A stretch of DNA of 6,626 nt from Promethearchaeota archaeon (GCA_016839385.1 JAEOUK010000483.1:1-6626), one strand, 5' to 3'. Shown: positions 1 through 6,402, numbered from the stretch's first letter. The notes: generated from the letters alone by a model not told the origin. Numbers and translations: made by a program.

Positions 1-596
1 GGATTGGATTGTGGTTAAGTCACCCAAAATCTAACTCTTGGGAGAGTTTTGCTTTGCGAATAGATCGTGATAAAGAAAAAGATTTCCTACAATCAATTTC
101 TCTTATTACTATCCCATTATATTCTGAAATAACTACTACAGATGCCCATGTTATCGCTCCGACATCACCATTATACCCCGAATGGTGTTTATCCCGAAAA
201 AATAAAATACTCCAATTCTTGGATGCATTGAATTCCCATGATTTCAACGCAATTGGAATTTTAACAGAAGAAGATTCAAAGATGTTACACAAAATACATG
301 TATCCACATCCTCCGGTCAAGATTATTGGAGTAAAAAAACAAAAAACTTTATTGAAATCACTAATAATTTGCGAGAGATGGGATATCCCATATATTTTAG
401 CATAGATACAGGACCTTCAGTGGTACTTTTAACCAGGAAAAAACATGAAAATGAAATAGTCGATTTTATTCAAAATAATTGTGAATTAAAAACCAATTTA
501 AGAACTAGTTTTATTCAAGGTCAAAGTACATTAATTGGATCAAAATCAAAGTTATATCACCTACTGGATGATGATATTGCACAATTCCAAAATTAA
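1..596 (+). CDS. mvaD: Mevalonate-phosphate decarboxylase (MDD/PMD family), 3' part only
   Basis: This is the C-terminal 197 residues of a GHMP-fold decarboxylase of the mevalonate pathway; the frame is open to the left edge, so the N-terminal ATP-binding part (probably 130-150 residues) lies outside. In the family the enzyme uses ATP to phosphorylate the 3-hydroxyl of mevalonate 5-phosphate or 5-diphosphate and then decarboxylates it in the cytosol. Visible landmarks, in family order, are TSPLYPEW, a LHKIHVST segment matching the conserved MHA region, an LREMGYPIYFS strand, and IDTGPSV at bases 402-422 with the catalytic Asp at base 405. Keeping that Asp argues for a true decarboxylase rather than a Thermoplasma-type mevalonate 3-kinase. 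Classical diphosphomevalonate decarboxylases have DAGPN here; DTG-x-S resembles, as I recall, haloarchaeal phosphomevalonate decarboxylases, so the substrate is uncertain. The TTG at base 9 is internal, not the start. The gene overlaps the reductase downstream by about 26 bases, implying one operon. Confidence 0.9.
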   Translation, partial: IGLWLSHPKSNSWESFALRIDRDKEKDFLQSISLITIPLYSEITTTDAHVIAPTSPLYPEWCLSRKNKILQFLDALNSHDFNAIGILTEEDSKMLHKIHVSTSSGQDYWSKKTKNFIEITNNLREMGYPIYFSIDTGPSVVLLTRKKHENEIVDFIQNNCELKTNLRTSFIQGQSTLIGSKSKLYHLLDDDIAQFQN

Positions 597-1737
597 TTCA
601 CAATTGCCAGAATTTTACAATCTTTCTGTGAATGATAGACAATTATTAACCCAAAAGCTGGTAAACTTGAGTAATGATGAAAAAACCATATTAAATTCCC
701 TTGGATCCATTAGTCCGCAATTATTAGATTCATTTTCAGAAAATGTGATTGCTGGTTTTACTTTGCCATTTTCTATAGCTACGAATTTTCGTATCAATTC
801 TAAAGACTATTTAATCCCGATGGTTACCGAAGAATCATCCGTAGTAGCAGCAGCATCTTATGGTGCAAAAATTGCACGAAAACATGGCGGTTTCACGTGT
901 AAACCAGTGAACAATATCATGATTGGACAGGTGCAAATAGTCAAAAAAAAAAAAATAAATATTGAAAAAACTGTCTTAGAACATAAAAATAGTCTTTTGC
1001 AGCTTGTTAACCAAGCCCATCCTACATTAAGATCTCTTGGTGGAGGAGCACTCGATATCACCTCTTATGAAATTGGTACAATTAGGGGAGAAATGGTTAT
1101 TTTTAATCTACATGTTGATGTAAAAGATGCTATGGGTGCAAATATTGTAAACAATATGGCAGAAACTTTAGGAGAGGAACTACATAATTTATTGAGTTGT
1201 GATATTCGTGCAAAAATCCTGTCGAATTTTTGCACACAACGAATAGCACGGTGTAGTGCGATATTTGATGCTAAATTACTTGGTGGAAAACAAATCATTG
1301 AAAATATTCTTGATATTTCAGCATTTGCAGATGCAGATCCTTATCGTGCGGTAACACATAATAAAGGCATTATGAACGGAATTATTGCGTTGTCATTGGC
1401 CACGGGTAACGATACACGAGCTATAGAAGCACGTGCTCATGCTTATGCATCTATAAATGGAAAATATCATCCACTTACTTCTTTTTCTAAAGATTCTGAT
1501 GGTAATTTATTAGGTAACATATCAATTCCTCTTTCATTAGGCATTATTGGAGGGATTACTAATATTCATCCTATGAGTAAAATTGCTTTAAAGATATTAG
1601 GGGTTACGACCGCTTCTGAATTAATCCAAATTACCTCTGCCGTGGGTTTAGCTCAAAATCTTGCTGCTTTACGAGCATTAGCAAATGAGGGAATTCAACA
1701 GTCCCATATGAGATTGCATAAAAGAAAATTTCAATAA
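571..1737 (+). CDS. Class II HMG-CoA reductase, C-terminally short
   Basis: Reduces HMG-CoA to mevalonate, the committed step of the mevalonate pathway; class II enzymes are soluble and often use NADH. Nearly the whole family pattern is readable: LPEFYNLS (residues 12-19), ENVIAGFTLP (58-67), TEESSVVAAAS (86-96), DAMGAN (186-191), THNKGIMNG (262-270), ATGNDTR (277-283), AVGLAQNLAALRALA (357-371) and EGIQQSHM (373-380). The catalytic set is present: Glu88, Lys265, Asp281, His379. I chose ATG 571 because it places LPEF at the same distance from the start as in Pseudomonas mevalonii; ATG 568 is equally possible, and an upstream in-frame TTG at 535 would run deeper into mvaD without matching the family. 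At 388 residues it is about 40 shorter than the usual ~425: it stops nine residues after the catalytic His, so the C-terminal flap helices are missing. The next gene starts 14 bases later and no other frame encodes the flap. The normally conserved EEPS reads EESS. A 13-base A run lies in frame. Confidence 0.97.
   Translation: MILHNSKINSQLPEFYNLSVNDRQLLTQKLVNLSNDEKTILNSLGSISPQLLDSFSENVIAGFTLPFSIATNFRINSKDYLIPMVTEESSVVAAASYGAKIARKHGGFTCKPVNNIMIGQVQIVKKKKINIEKTVLEHKNSLLQLVNQAHPTLRSLGGGALDITSYEIGTIRGEMVIFNLHVDVKDAMGANIVNNMAETLGEELHNLLSCDIRAKILSNFCTQRIARCSAIFDAKLLGGKQIIENILDISAFADADPYRAVTHNKGIMNGIIALSLATGNDTRAIEARAHAYASINGKYHPLTSFSKDSDGNLLGNISIPLSLGIIGGITNIHPMSKIALKILGVTTASELIQITSAVGLAQNLAALRALANEGIQQSHMRLHKRKFQ
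943..955 (+). repeat. 13-base poly-A run inside the reductase gene
   Basis: Thirteen consecutive A bases encode four lysines and the first base of an Ile codon, directly after the conserved IGQVQIV strand. The reading frame is intact across the run, and family similarity continues on both sides (GGGALDI and DAMGAN downstream). Such runs are prone to polymerase and sequencing slippage, so the exact length is less certain than neighbouring sequence. Confidence 0.85.
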
Positions 1738-1740
1738 AAA

Positions 1741-1745
1741 AAGGA
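1741..1745 (+). promoter_or_regulatory. Shine-Dalgarno-like site for mevalonate kinase
   Basis: AAGGA lies six bases before ATG 1752. It is the only reasonable ribosome-binding site in the operon and supports ATG 1752 over the in-frame TTG at 1746, as does the family N-terminus MITASAPGK. Confidence 0.5.
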
Positions 1746-1751
1746 TTGCAT

Positions 1752-2705
1752 ATGATAACAGCATCTGCTCCTGGGAAATGCATTTTATTTGGCGAACATG
1801 CAGTTGTATATGGATATCCTGCTATTGCAGTTTCTTTGGATATGCATTCTTATTGTACAATTGAAAAACTTGATGATACTTCAAATATTGCTTTTAATTT
1901 CCTTGATTATGGCATTGAATTTGATATAAATGCCTTATCAAATTGTAATAGTCAATTTCCGTTGGATTTTATTCAATTTTATGAAGGTATGAAAGCAATT
2001 TCTAATCAAAATAATTTATCAATCAAAAATGTCAAAATACGTCTATATTCTGATATATGGAAAGGATCTGGCTTGGGATCATCTGCTTCAGTCGCAATAG
2101 CATTCGTTAATGCACTCCAAACATGGTATAAATTAAATTTAAGTATTGAAGAAATCAATAATTACGGGTATTTAATGGAAAAATATGTACATGGAACTCC
2201 TTCGGGTATAGATAATTCTATCTGTTCATATGGGGGGATCATTGTTTACCAAAAAGGTATTCAAGAGAGAATTTTAACTTCTAAATTCCCAATACTTGTT
2301 ACTTTTTCTGGAGAACTTCATAACACGGGTCAAATCGTGAAGTCATTGCATCATAAACAACCTTTTCTAATCAAACCATTTCAAGAGATTGGGAAAATTG
2401 TTGAGAAGGGAATTTACGCATTAAAAGAAAAGGATTATAAGAAACTAGGAAGTTTATGTAATGAAAATCAAGACATATTAGTGGAAATAGGATTATCAAC
2501 TCATAAAATTGATGAAATTGTTTCTATTTCTAAAGATAATGGAGCTTTTGGTGCAAAACTCACCGGAGCAGGAGTGGGAGGTAGTGTAATCACTCTTGGT
2601 ACCTTTAATAGGTTACAAAAAATACAAAATATTCTCCAAAAAAAGGGATATCTTAGTCGAATTTGCCACATAGACTATAATGGAATGAAATTAGATTCAA
2701 AGTAG
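1752..2705 (+). CDS. mvk: Mevalonate kinase (GHMP kinase)
   Basis: Phosphorylates mevalonate with ATP to mevalonate 5-phosphate, directly following the reductase step encoded upstream. The 317 residues match the compact archaeal/bacterial size for the family. All three GHMP motifs are clear: APGKCILFGEHAVVYG (residues 6-21, with the conserved Lys9), the phosphate-binding loop GSGLGSSASVAIA (105-117), and the C-terminal glycine-rich GAKLTGAGVGGSVI (267-280). HGTPSGIDNSICSYGG (147-162) carries the catalytic Asp154; together with the EHAVVYG motif this separates mevalonate kinase from phosphomevalonate kinase and galactokinase. ATG 1752 is chosen because MITASAPGK is the typical family N-terminus and AAGGA precedes it. 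The 14-base gap to the reductase stop indicates co-transcription. It ends the operon: 83 bases and a TATA-like box separate it from the next gene. No phosphomevalonate kinase gene is present in the visible part of the cluster. Confidence 0.95.
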   Translation: MITASAPGKCILFGEHAVVYGYPAIAVSLDMHSYCTIEKLDDTSNIAFNFLDYGIEFDINALSNCNSQFPLDFIQFYEGMKAISNQNNLSIKNVKIRLYSDIWKGSGLGSSASVAIAFVNALQTWYKLNLSIEEINNYGYLMEKYVHGTPSGIDNSICSYGGIIVYQKGIQERILTSKFPILVTFSGELHNTGQIVKSLHHKQPFLIKPFQEIGKIVEKGIYALKEKDYKKLGSLCNENQDILVEIGLSTHKIDEIVSISKDNGAFGAKLTGAGVGGSVITLGTFNRLQKIQNILQKKGYLSRICHIDYNGMKLDSK

Positions 2706-2725
2706 ACTTTTAGTGAAAAAGAAGT

Positions 2726-2740
2726 AAATATATATAATTT
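2726..2740 (+). promoter_or_regulatory. TATA-like box upstream of the nitroreductase gene
   Basis: AAATATATATAATTT is a strong match to an archaeal TATA box, preceded by a purine-rich stretch that could serve as a BRE. Transcription starting roughly 25 bases downstream would give a leader of about 25-30 bases before ATG 2789. This suggests the nitroreductase gene can be transcribed apart from the mevalonate operon. The local AT-richness makes chance matches common. Confidence 0.5.
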
Positions 2741-2788
2741 TAAATTGATACCATGATCTTTATTGTTTAATGAAAAAAAGTGGTTAAT

Positions 2789-3361
2789 ATGGATGTTAAA
2801 ACTGCTATAGAAACTCGAAGAGCATATAGATCTCTCCAAAAAACGATAATTACCCCGGAACTGATCAGTACATTAGCAAAAGCGGCATCATTATCACCTT
2901 CGTGTTTCAATTACCAACCCTGGAAGTTTATTTTTGTACATAATGAAAAGAAACTTGATGAAATGTTCACTACATTATCTAGTGGAAATAAAACTTGGGC
3001 GACTAAAGCGTCTATGATAATAGTTGTCTTTGGAAAAAAGGAAGATGATTGTATTATTTACACTGAAAATGAAGAACGAGCATATTATCTATTTGATATT
3101 GGGCAATCAGTGGCGTATTTGACTTTGCAAGCTACCGAATTGGGTTATGTTGCTCATCCAATTGCAGGATATAATTCAAAATTAGTGCGAGAAGTTCTCT
3201 CGATCCCAATCTCTTATGATGTAGTTACGTTGATTATCATAGGTAAAAAGAATCCGAGTAATGAAAATCTTTCAGAAAAACAATTGAAAACGGAATTAGA
3301 ACGACCAACACGTGTCCCTTTAGACAAAATTGTATTTCATAATGAATTTGTAGAAAAATAA
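2789..3361 (+). CDS. Nitroreductase-family flavoprotein
   Basis: A 190-residue member of the FMN-dependent nitroreductase superfamily, cytosolic NAD(P)H oxidoreductases acting on nitro compounds, quinones, flavins or other acceptors; the native substrate cannot be read from sequence. Characteristic parts in order: N-terminal MDVKTAIETRRAYR (residues 1-14) with FMN-phosphate-binding arginines, SPSCFNYQPWKF (36-47) with the conserved Asn-x-Gln-Pro-Trp, DIGQSVAYLTLQATELGY (103-120) for the dimer-core helix, then AGYNSKLVREVLSIP (126-140), VVTLIIIGKK (145-154), and a closing RVPLDKIVF (175-183). ATG 2789 is preferred over the in-frame GTG at 2780 because family members usually begin MD(V/F)xxAIxxRRS. 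No Shine-Dalgarno site is evident beyond a weak GTGGT. The gene lies between the mevalonate operon and an unknown gene with gaps of 83 and 99 bases, so its position says little about its role. The missing signal peptide and membrane segments fit a soluble enzyme. Confidence 0.92.
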   Translation: MDVKTAIETRRAYRSLQKTIITPELISTLAKAASLSPSCFNYQPWKFIFVHNEKKLDEMFTTLSSGNKTWATKASMIIVVFGKKEDDCIIYTENEERAYYLFDIGQSVAYLTLQATELGYVAHPIAGYNSKLVREVLSIPISYDVVTLIIIGKKNPSNENLSEKQLKTELERPTRVPLDKIVFHNEFVEK

Positions 3362-3390
3362 GGATAGAGACATGAAACGTGCTAAATACA

Positions 3391-3397
3391 TTTAAAT
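3391..3397 (+). promoter_or_regulatory. Possible TATA box upstream of the unknown gene
   Basis: TTTAAAT is an acceptable archaeal TATA element about 70 bases before ATG 3461, giving a predicted leader of roughly 40 bases. The direct repeat AAGGT-AAGGT at 3441-3450 sits 10 bases before the ATG and could serve as a weak ribosome-binding site. Both assignments are tentative in this AT-rich gap. Confidence 0.3.
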
Positions 3398-3460
3398 TTC
3401 CATTTTACAATTGTTAAATTGACATATCATCATTAAAGTGAAGGTAAGGTAAGAAACATT

Positions 3461-4588
3461 ATGGTAAATTTTGAAGAAGAACATCATGAAGAAGAAGATA
3501 CTGGTGATGAAGCTGAACAGTATGACGCCTTTCGAGAAGAAGATATTGCTGTAGAAAAAGAGATTACTACAGAAGGTAAAGATTACACACTTATAGAAGT
3601 AGATTTATGGGCTACTTCATTGCATGATGCAAAGATAGGTATCCGACAAGATGCTCAGTATCAAAGCAAATCTCGACAGTTCACGAAAGGGACAGAAGTA
3701 ATTGGAGAAGTAGTCTATCATACTGGATGGGGTGAAAATCGTCAGAAAGAGAAATATAAGGAAATTGTAACCATAGATCAGGAATTTTGGGATACAGGTA
3801 AAAAATCGAAAATTATGAATTTTGTAAATGATCGATATTCAGACTATGATCCTAAAAAATTCGCTCGAATCATGAGAAAGCTGATTATTAAAACTTTTAT
3901 CGGATTAGATAGAAAGCAAGAAGGTAGTATGAAAGGACGATGGACTGGTTCATTAGAAGACTCACAGGTTATGTCTTTGGTTATGACATTTGGTGATAGA
4001 AGACGTAGAAATCCTTTGCCATTTTTCTACATTGATATTCCCGGATTTAAATATCGAGTTCCATTAATGAGAGTGCATACAATAATTGGAGATCGTTATG
4101 TATTCCCACTTATTGATGATGAAACAAATACAACTGTGCCGTATATCATCGAAGGAAGACGATTTACACCTGGACAAGACTATTTTGTGTTTGATGGTCG
4201 CACAATGGAGAAAATTGCATTTATTAATGATGTTGCTCTCAATATTGGGGGAAAAGTAGATATTAAATTTATGAAACCAAAATTGGATAAAAAAGGGGAA
4301 TTACATGATCCATGGGAATACCTTCGAAGGAATTTCGTATTCCAGAGGGTATTAATTATGTTTGCTGCCAGTTTGAAATATTTCCATCCAATTTATAGAC
4401 AATATCGAAGAACTCATCGTGCTATGAAAACATTGCGGGATTATCATAAAGATGAAGGAAAATTATCTGTAATGGAAAAAGAAGAAAAATATCGAAAGGC
4501 AAAGAAGAAGTTGAGATTTCTACGACGTTTCCCTGTGTGGCCTAAAGAATTGAGTCTTCATTACAATCCTCGACGAGTTAGAACTTAA
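3461..4588 (+). CDS. Unrecognised charge-polarised protein, 375 residues
   Basis: I do not recognise this protein. Three zones are visible. Residues 1-38 are strongly acidic (EEEHHEEED and EEDIAVEKE) and probably disordered. Residues 40-270 look globular and beta-rich, with many aromatic residues and segments such as FYIDIPGFKYRVPL (189-202) and YVFPLIDD (213-220). Residues 285-375 are helical and very basic (RQYRRTHR, KAKKKLRFLRR, NPRRVRT). There is no cysteine, no signal peptide and no full membrane span; the most hydrophobic run, VLIMFAASL at 297-305, is too short. The strand-turn pattern at 213-270 (VPYIIEGRRF, YFVFDGRTMEKIAFI, VDIKF) faintly recalls the Tubby C-terminal/LURP-one fold, which is speculative. 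The basic tail suggests contact with nucleic acid or acidic lipid, which the acidic head might cover. ATG 3461 is the first start in frame after a non-coding gap and codon use resembles neighbouring genes. It is followed by an oligo-T terminator, so it is probably the last gene of its transcript. Confidence 0.88.
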   Translation: MVNFEEEHHEEEDTGDEAEQYDAFREEDIAVEKEITTEGKDYTLIEVDLWATSLHDAKIGIRQDAQYQSKSRQFTKGTEVIGEVVYHTGWGENRQKEKYKEIVTIDQEFWDTGKKSKIMNFVNDRYSDYDPKKFARIMRKLIIKTFIGLDRKQEGSMKGRWTGSLEDSQVMSLVMTFGDRRRRNPLPFFYIDIPGFKYRVPLMRVHTIIGDRYVFPLIDDETNTTVPYIIEGRRFTPGQDYFVFDGRTMEKIAFINDVALNIGGKVDIKFMKPKLDKKGELHDPWEYLRRNFVFQRVLIMFAASLKYFHPIYRQYRRTHRAMKTLRDYHKDEGKLSVMEKEEKYRKAKKKLRFLRRFPVWPKELSLHYNPRRVRT

Positions 4589-4604
4589 AAAAATAAATTA
4601 TTAC

Positions 4605-4618
4605 TTTTTTTATTTTTT
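4605..4618 (+). terminator. Oligo-T transcription terminator
   Basis: Seven T, one A and six T follow 16 bases after the stop of the unknown gene. Archaeal RNA polymerase commonly terminates at such U-rich tracts without a hairpin. It separates the upstream gene from pyrG. Confidence 0.55.
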
Positions 4619-4622
4619 CATG

Positions 4623-4634
4623 TTAAGATCTTAA
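4623..4634. promoter_or_regulatory. Perfect 12-bp palindrome upstream of pyrG, possible operator
   Basis: TTAAGATCTTAA is its own reverse complement. The hexamer TGTTAA that overlaps it at 4621 recurs at 4647, where it forms part of a GTTAAC palindrome (4648-4653). Two spaced palindromic elements just upstream of the pyrG TATA-like box could bind a dimeric regulator; this is inference, and a 12-mer of this kind can arise by chance in AT-rich DNA. Confidence 0.3.
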
Positions 4635-4674
4635 TGTAACGTTTAGTGTTAACTTTTTTAGTGAGTATTGAATA

Positions 4675-4684
4675 ATGTATATTT
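4675..4684 (+). promoter_or_regulatory. pyrG: TATA-like box of pyrG
   Basis: ATGTATATTT lies about 35-40 bases before ATG 4717, so initiation about 25 bases downstream would leave only a very short leader. That fits the lack of a Shine-Dalgarno site in the A/G-rich AAGAAGAAGAACG stretch before the start codon. Confidence 0.4.
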
Positions 4685-4716
4685 TTGGTAATGGACAACA
4701 AAGAAGAAGAACGTAA

Positions 4717-6402
4717 ATGACGACAAAATACATCTTTGTAACGGGTGGTGTACTCAGTGGTATAGGAAAAGGGGTTACGACGTCGAGTATTGCAAAGCTA
4801 TTACAATTCAGAGATTTCAATGTTTCAATCATGAAAATTGATCCATATCTCAATATCGATCCTGGTACTCTAAATCCGGTTGAACATGGAGAATGTTTTA
4901 TTACTGAGGAGGTTTGGACATTTGATCCGTTAGCAGGTGAAGATCATTCAACTAAACTCATGCAACCTGTAAAAATTGCTGAATTAGATCAAGATTTTGG
5001 GACGTATGAGAGATTCTTAGGAAAAAATATAGACCCCTCACATAATATCACATCAGGACAAATTTATTTCAGTGTTGTCTATAAAGAACGGGCAGGGTAT
5101 TTTTCTGGTAAAACTGTGCAGTTAATTCCTCACTGTACGGACGAAGTAATAGACCGTCTTGTAGAAACTGCTGAAAAAGAAAAATTAGATGTATTATTAA
5201 TTGAATGTGGAGGAACGGTAGGTGATTTGGAATCAACATTGTTCCTTGAAGCATTTCGTCAATTTCGACTTAAATTACCAAAAAAAGATACTTTATTGGT
5301 TCATGTGACTTTGGTGCCTTATTTAAAAACCGTTGGTCAATTGAAATCAAAACCCACACAACATTCCGTTCGTTCTTTGCAAAGTATGGGGCTACAACCA
5401 GATATTATTGTATGTAGATCAGAAATTCCCTTAAGTCCTAGTGTCAGACAGAAAATATCTCTATTTTCCAACGTTTCCGAAAATGCAGTAATAAGTTCTC
5501 CTGACTTGCCCACCATTTACAAATTACCTTTGAAATTTGAGGAGCAAAATCTGGGAGATTATATTTGTGAACTGCTGGATGTGAAACCCAAATTGGTAAA
5601 ATATGATCCAATTCGAAATTATTCAGAGTGGGAAAAAATGGTAGAATTGTATACTTCTGCAACTCAACCGATTACAATTGCGATGCCAGGAAAATATATT
5701 GAAATTGCTGACAGTTATGTTTCCATTAATGAAGCATTAACTCATGCTTGCGCACATGAACATGTAAAGTTACAAATTAAATGGATTGATACCGAGAAAG
5801 AAGTTAAGAAAGAATTAGAAGGGTGCGATGGAATATTGTTAACTCCCGGTTTTGGGAGTAGAGGAGTTAATGGTATGATAGAGTGCGCAGAATATGCATT
5901 AGAAAATAAGATTCCATATTTAGGGATTTGTTTCGGAGCACAATTATTTTATATCGCATTTTGCCGAAAAATACTAAAATTAAAAGAAGCTCATAGTACG
6001 GAGATTAATCCAAATACGCCTTATCCTGTGGTTGATTTCCTGGAAGGTCAAAAATCTTTGCTTGAAACTGGTGGAACAATGCGACTAGGTGCATATAAAA
6101 TACATATTGAGCCTTCTAGTAAATTATATGAAGCTTATAATCAGTCGGTTATATGTGAACGAGTCCGTCATAGATTTCATATAATGGAGAAATTCTTGAA
6201 AGACAGTCCAGAAGCAACGAGATTGAAAGTGTCTGGGAGAGACGAAAAAGGAGAAATTGTAAATGCCATTGAACTCGTTGATGATGATCATTGGATGGTA
6301 GGAACTCAATTCCATGCTGAATTTAAAAGTCGACCTTATGCACCATCCCCTTTATATCGTGCTTTTATTAAGGCAATTAAAAAACATAAAAATACAAAAT
6401 AG
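4717..6402 (+). CDS. pyrG: CTP synthase (glutamine-hydrolysing) with a loop insertion
   Basis: Makes CTP from UTP, ATP and glutamine, the last step of pyrimidine nucleotide synthesis. The N-terminal synthase domain (about residues 1-290) has the P-loop GGVLSGIGKGVT (10-21, the archaeal/eukaryotic SGIGKG form), PYLNIDPGT (43-51), DQDFGTYERF (91-100) with Mg-binding Asp93, GKTVQLIPH (131-139), IECGGTVGDLES (162-173), and the UTP-site stretch KSKPTQHSVRSL (210-221). A linker leads to the class I glutamine amidotransferase domain (about 318-557): TPGFGSRG (376-383), nucleophile Cys405 in GICFGAQ, GGTMRLGAYK (452-461), and His533/Glu535 in FHAEF. At 561 residues it is longer than the usual 530-545 because of about 21 extra residues (roughly 65-86) inserted between HGECFITEE and AELDQD. 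Usual PGGFG, CLGMQ and HPEF read TPGFG, CFGAQ and HAEF. ATG 4717 is chosen because MTTKYIFVTGG is the family N-terminus; stops lie just upstream in frame. All catalytic residues remain, so an active enzyme is expected. Confidence 0.98.
   Translation: MTTKYIFVTGGVLSGIGKGVTTSSIAKLLQFRDFNVSIMKIDPYLNIDPGTLNPVEHGECFITEEVWTFDPLAGEDHSTKLMQPVKIAELDQDFGTYERFLGKNIDPSHNITSGQIYFSVVYKERAGYFSGKTVQLIPHCTDEVIDRLVETAEKEKLDVLLIECGGTVGDLESTLFLEAFRQFRLKLPKKDTLLVHVTLVPYLKTVGQLKSKPTQHSVRSLQSMGLQPDIIVCRSEIPLSPSVRQKISLFSNVSENAVISSPDLPTIYKLPLKFEEQNLGDYICELLDVKPKLVKYDPIRNYSEWEKMVELYTSATQPITIAMPGKYIEIADSYVSINEALTHACAHEHVKLQIKWIDTEKEVKKELEGCDGILLTPGFGSRGVNGMIECAEYALENKIPYLGICFGAQLFYIAFCRKILKLKEAHSTEINPNTPYPVVDFLEGQKSLLETGGTMRLGAYKIHIEPSSKLYEAYNQSVICERVRHRFHIMEKFLKDSPEATRLKVSGRDEKGEIVNAIELVDDDHWMVGTQFHAEFKSRPYAPSPLYRAFIKAIKKHKNTK

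Noticed and set aside
20..307. Open frame on the minus strand across the decarboxylase gene
   Set aside because: It is antisense to a clear family match, has no recognisable motif and no promoter of its own.
535..570. Upstream TTG start for the reductase
   Set aside because: The extra 12 residues do not match the family N-terminus and would lengthen the overlap with mvaD; ATG 571 or 568 fits better.
858..1298. Two minus-strand open frames across the reductase gene
   Set aside because: They mirror conserved reductase codons and encode low-complexity, unrecognisable proteins.
1711..1751. Frameshift as the cause of the short reductase
   Set aside because: Neither alternative frame after the catalytic His reads as the missing flap; one stops at once and the other runs through the mevalonate kinase gene out of frame.
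2770..2787. Five-codon frame upstream of the nitroreductase
   Set aside because: Too short and too A-rich to separate from chance, with no repeated pattern elsewhere.
3372..3395. Seven-codon frame (MKRAKYI) after the nitroreductase
   Set aside because: No ribosome-binding site or other support; expected by chance in this gap.
4623..4853. Minus-strand open frame over the pyrG promoter and N-terminus
   Set aside because: It overlaps the conserved P-loop coding region antisense and resembles no protein; the gap is better explained as terminator plus promoter.
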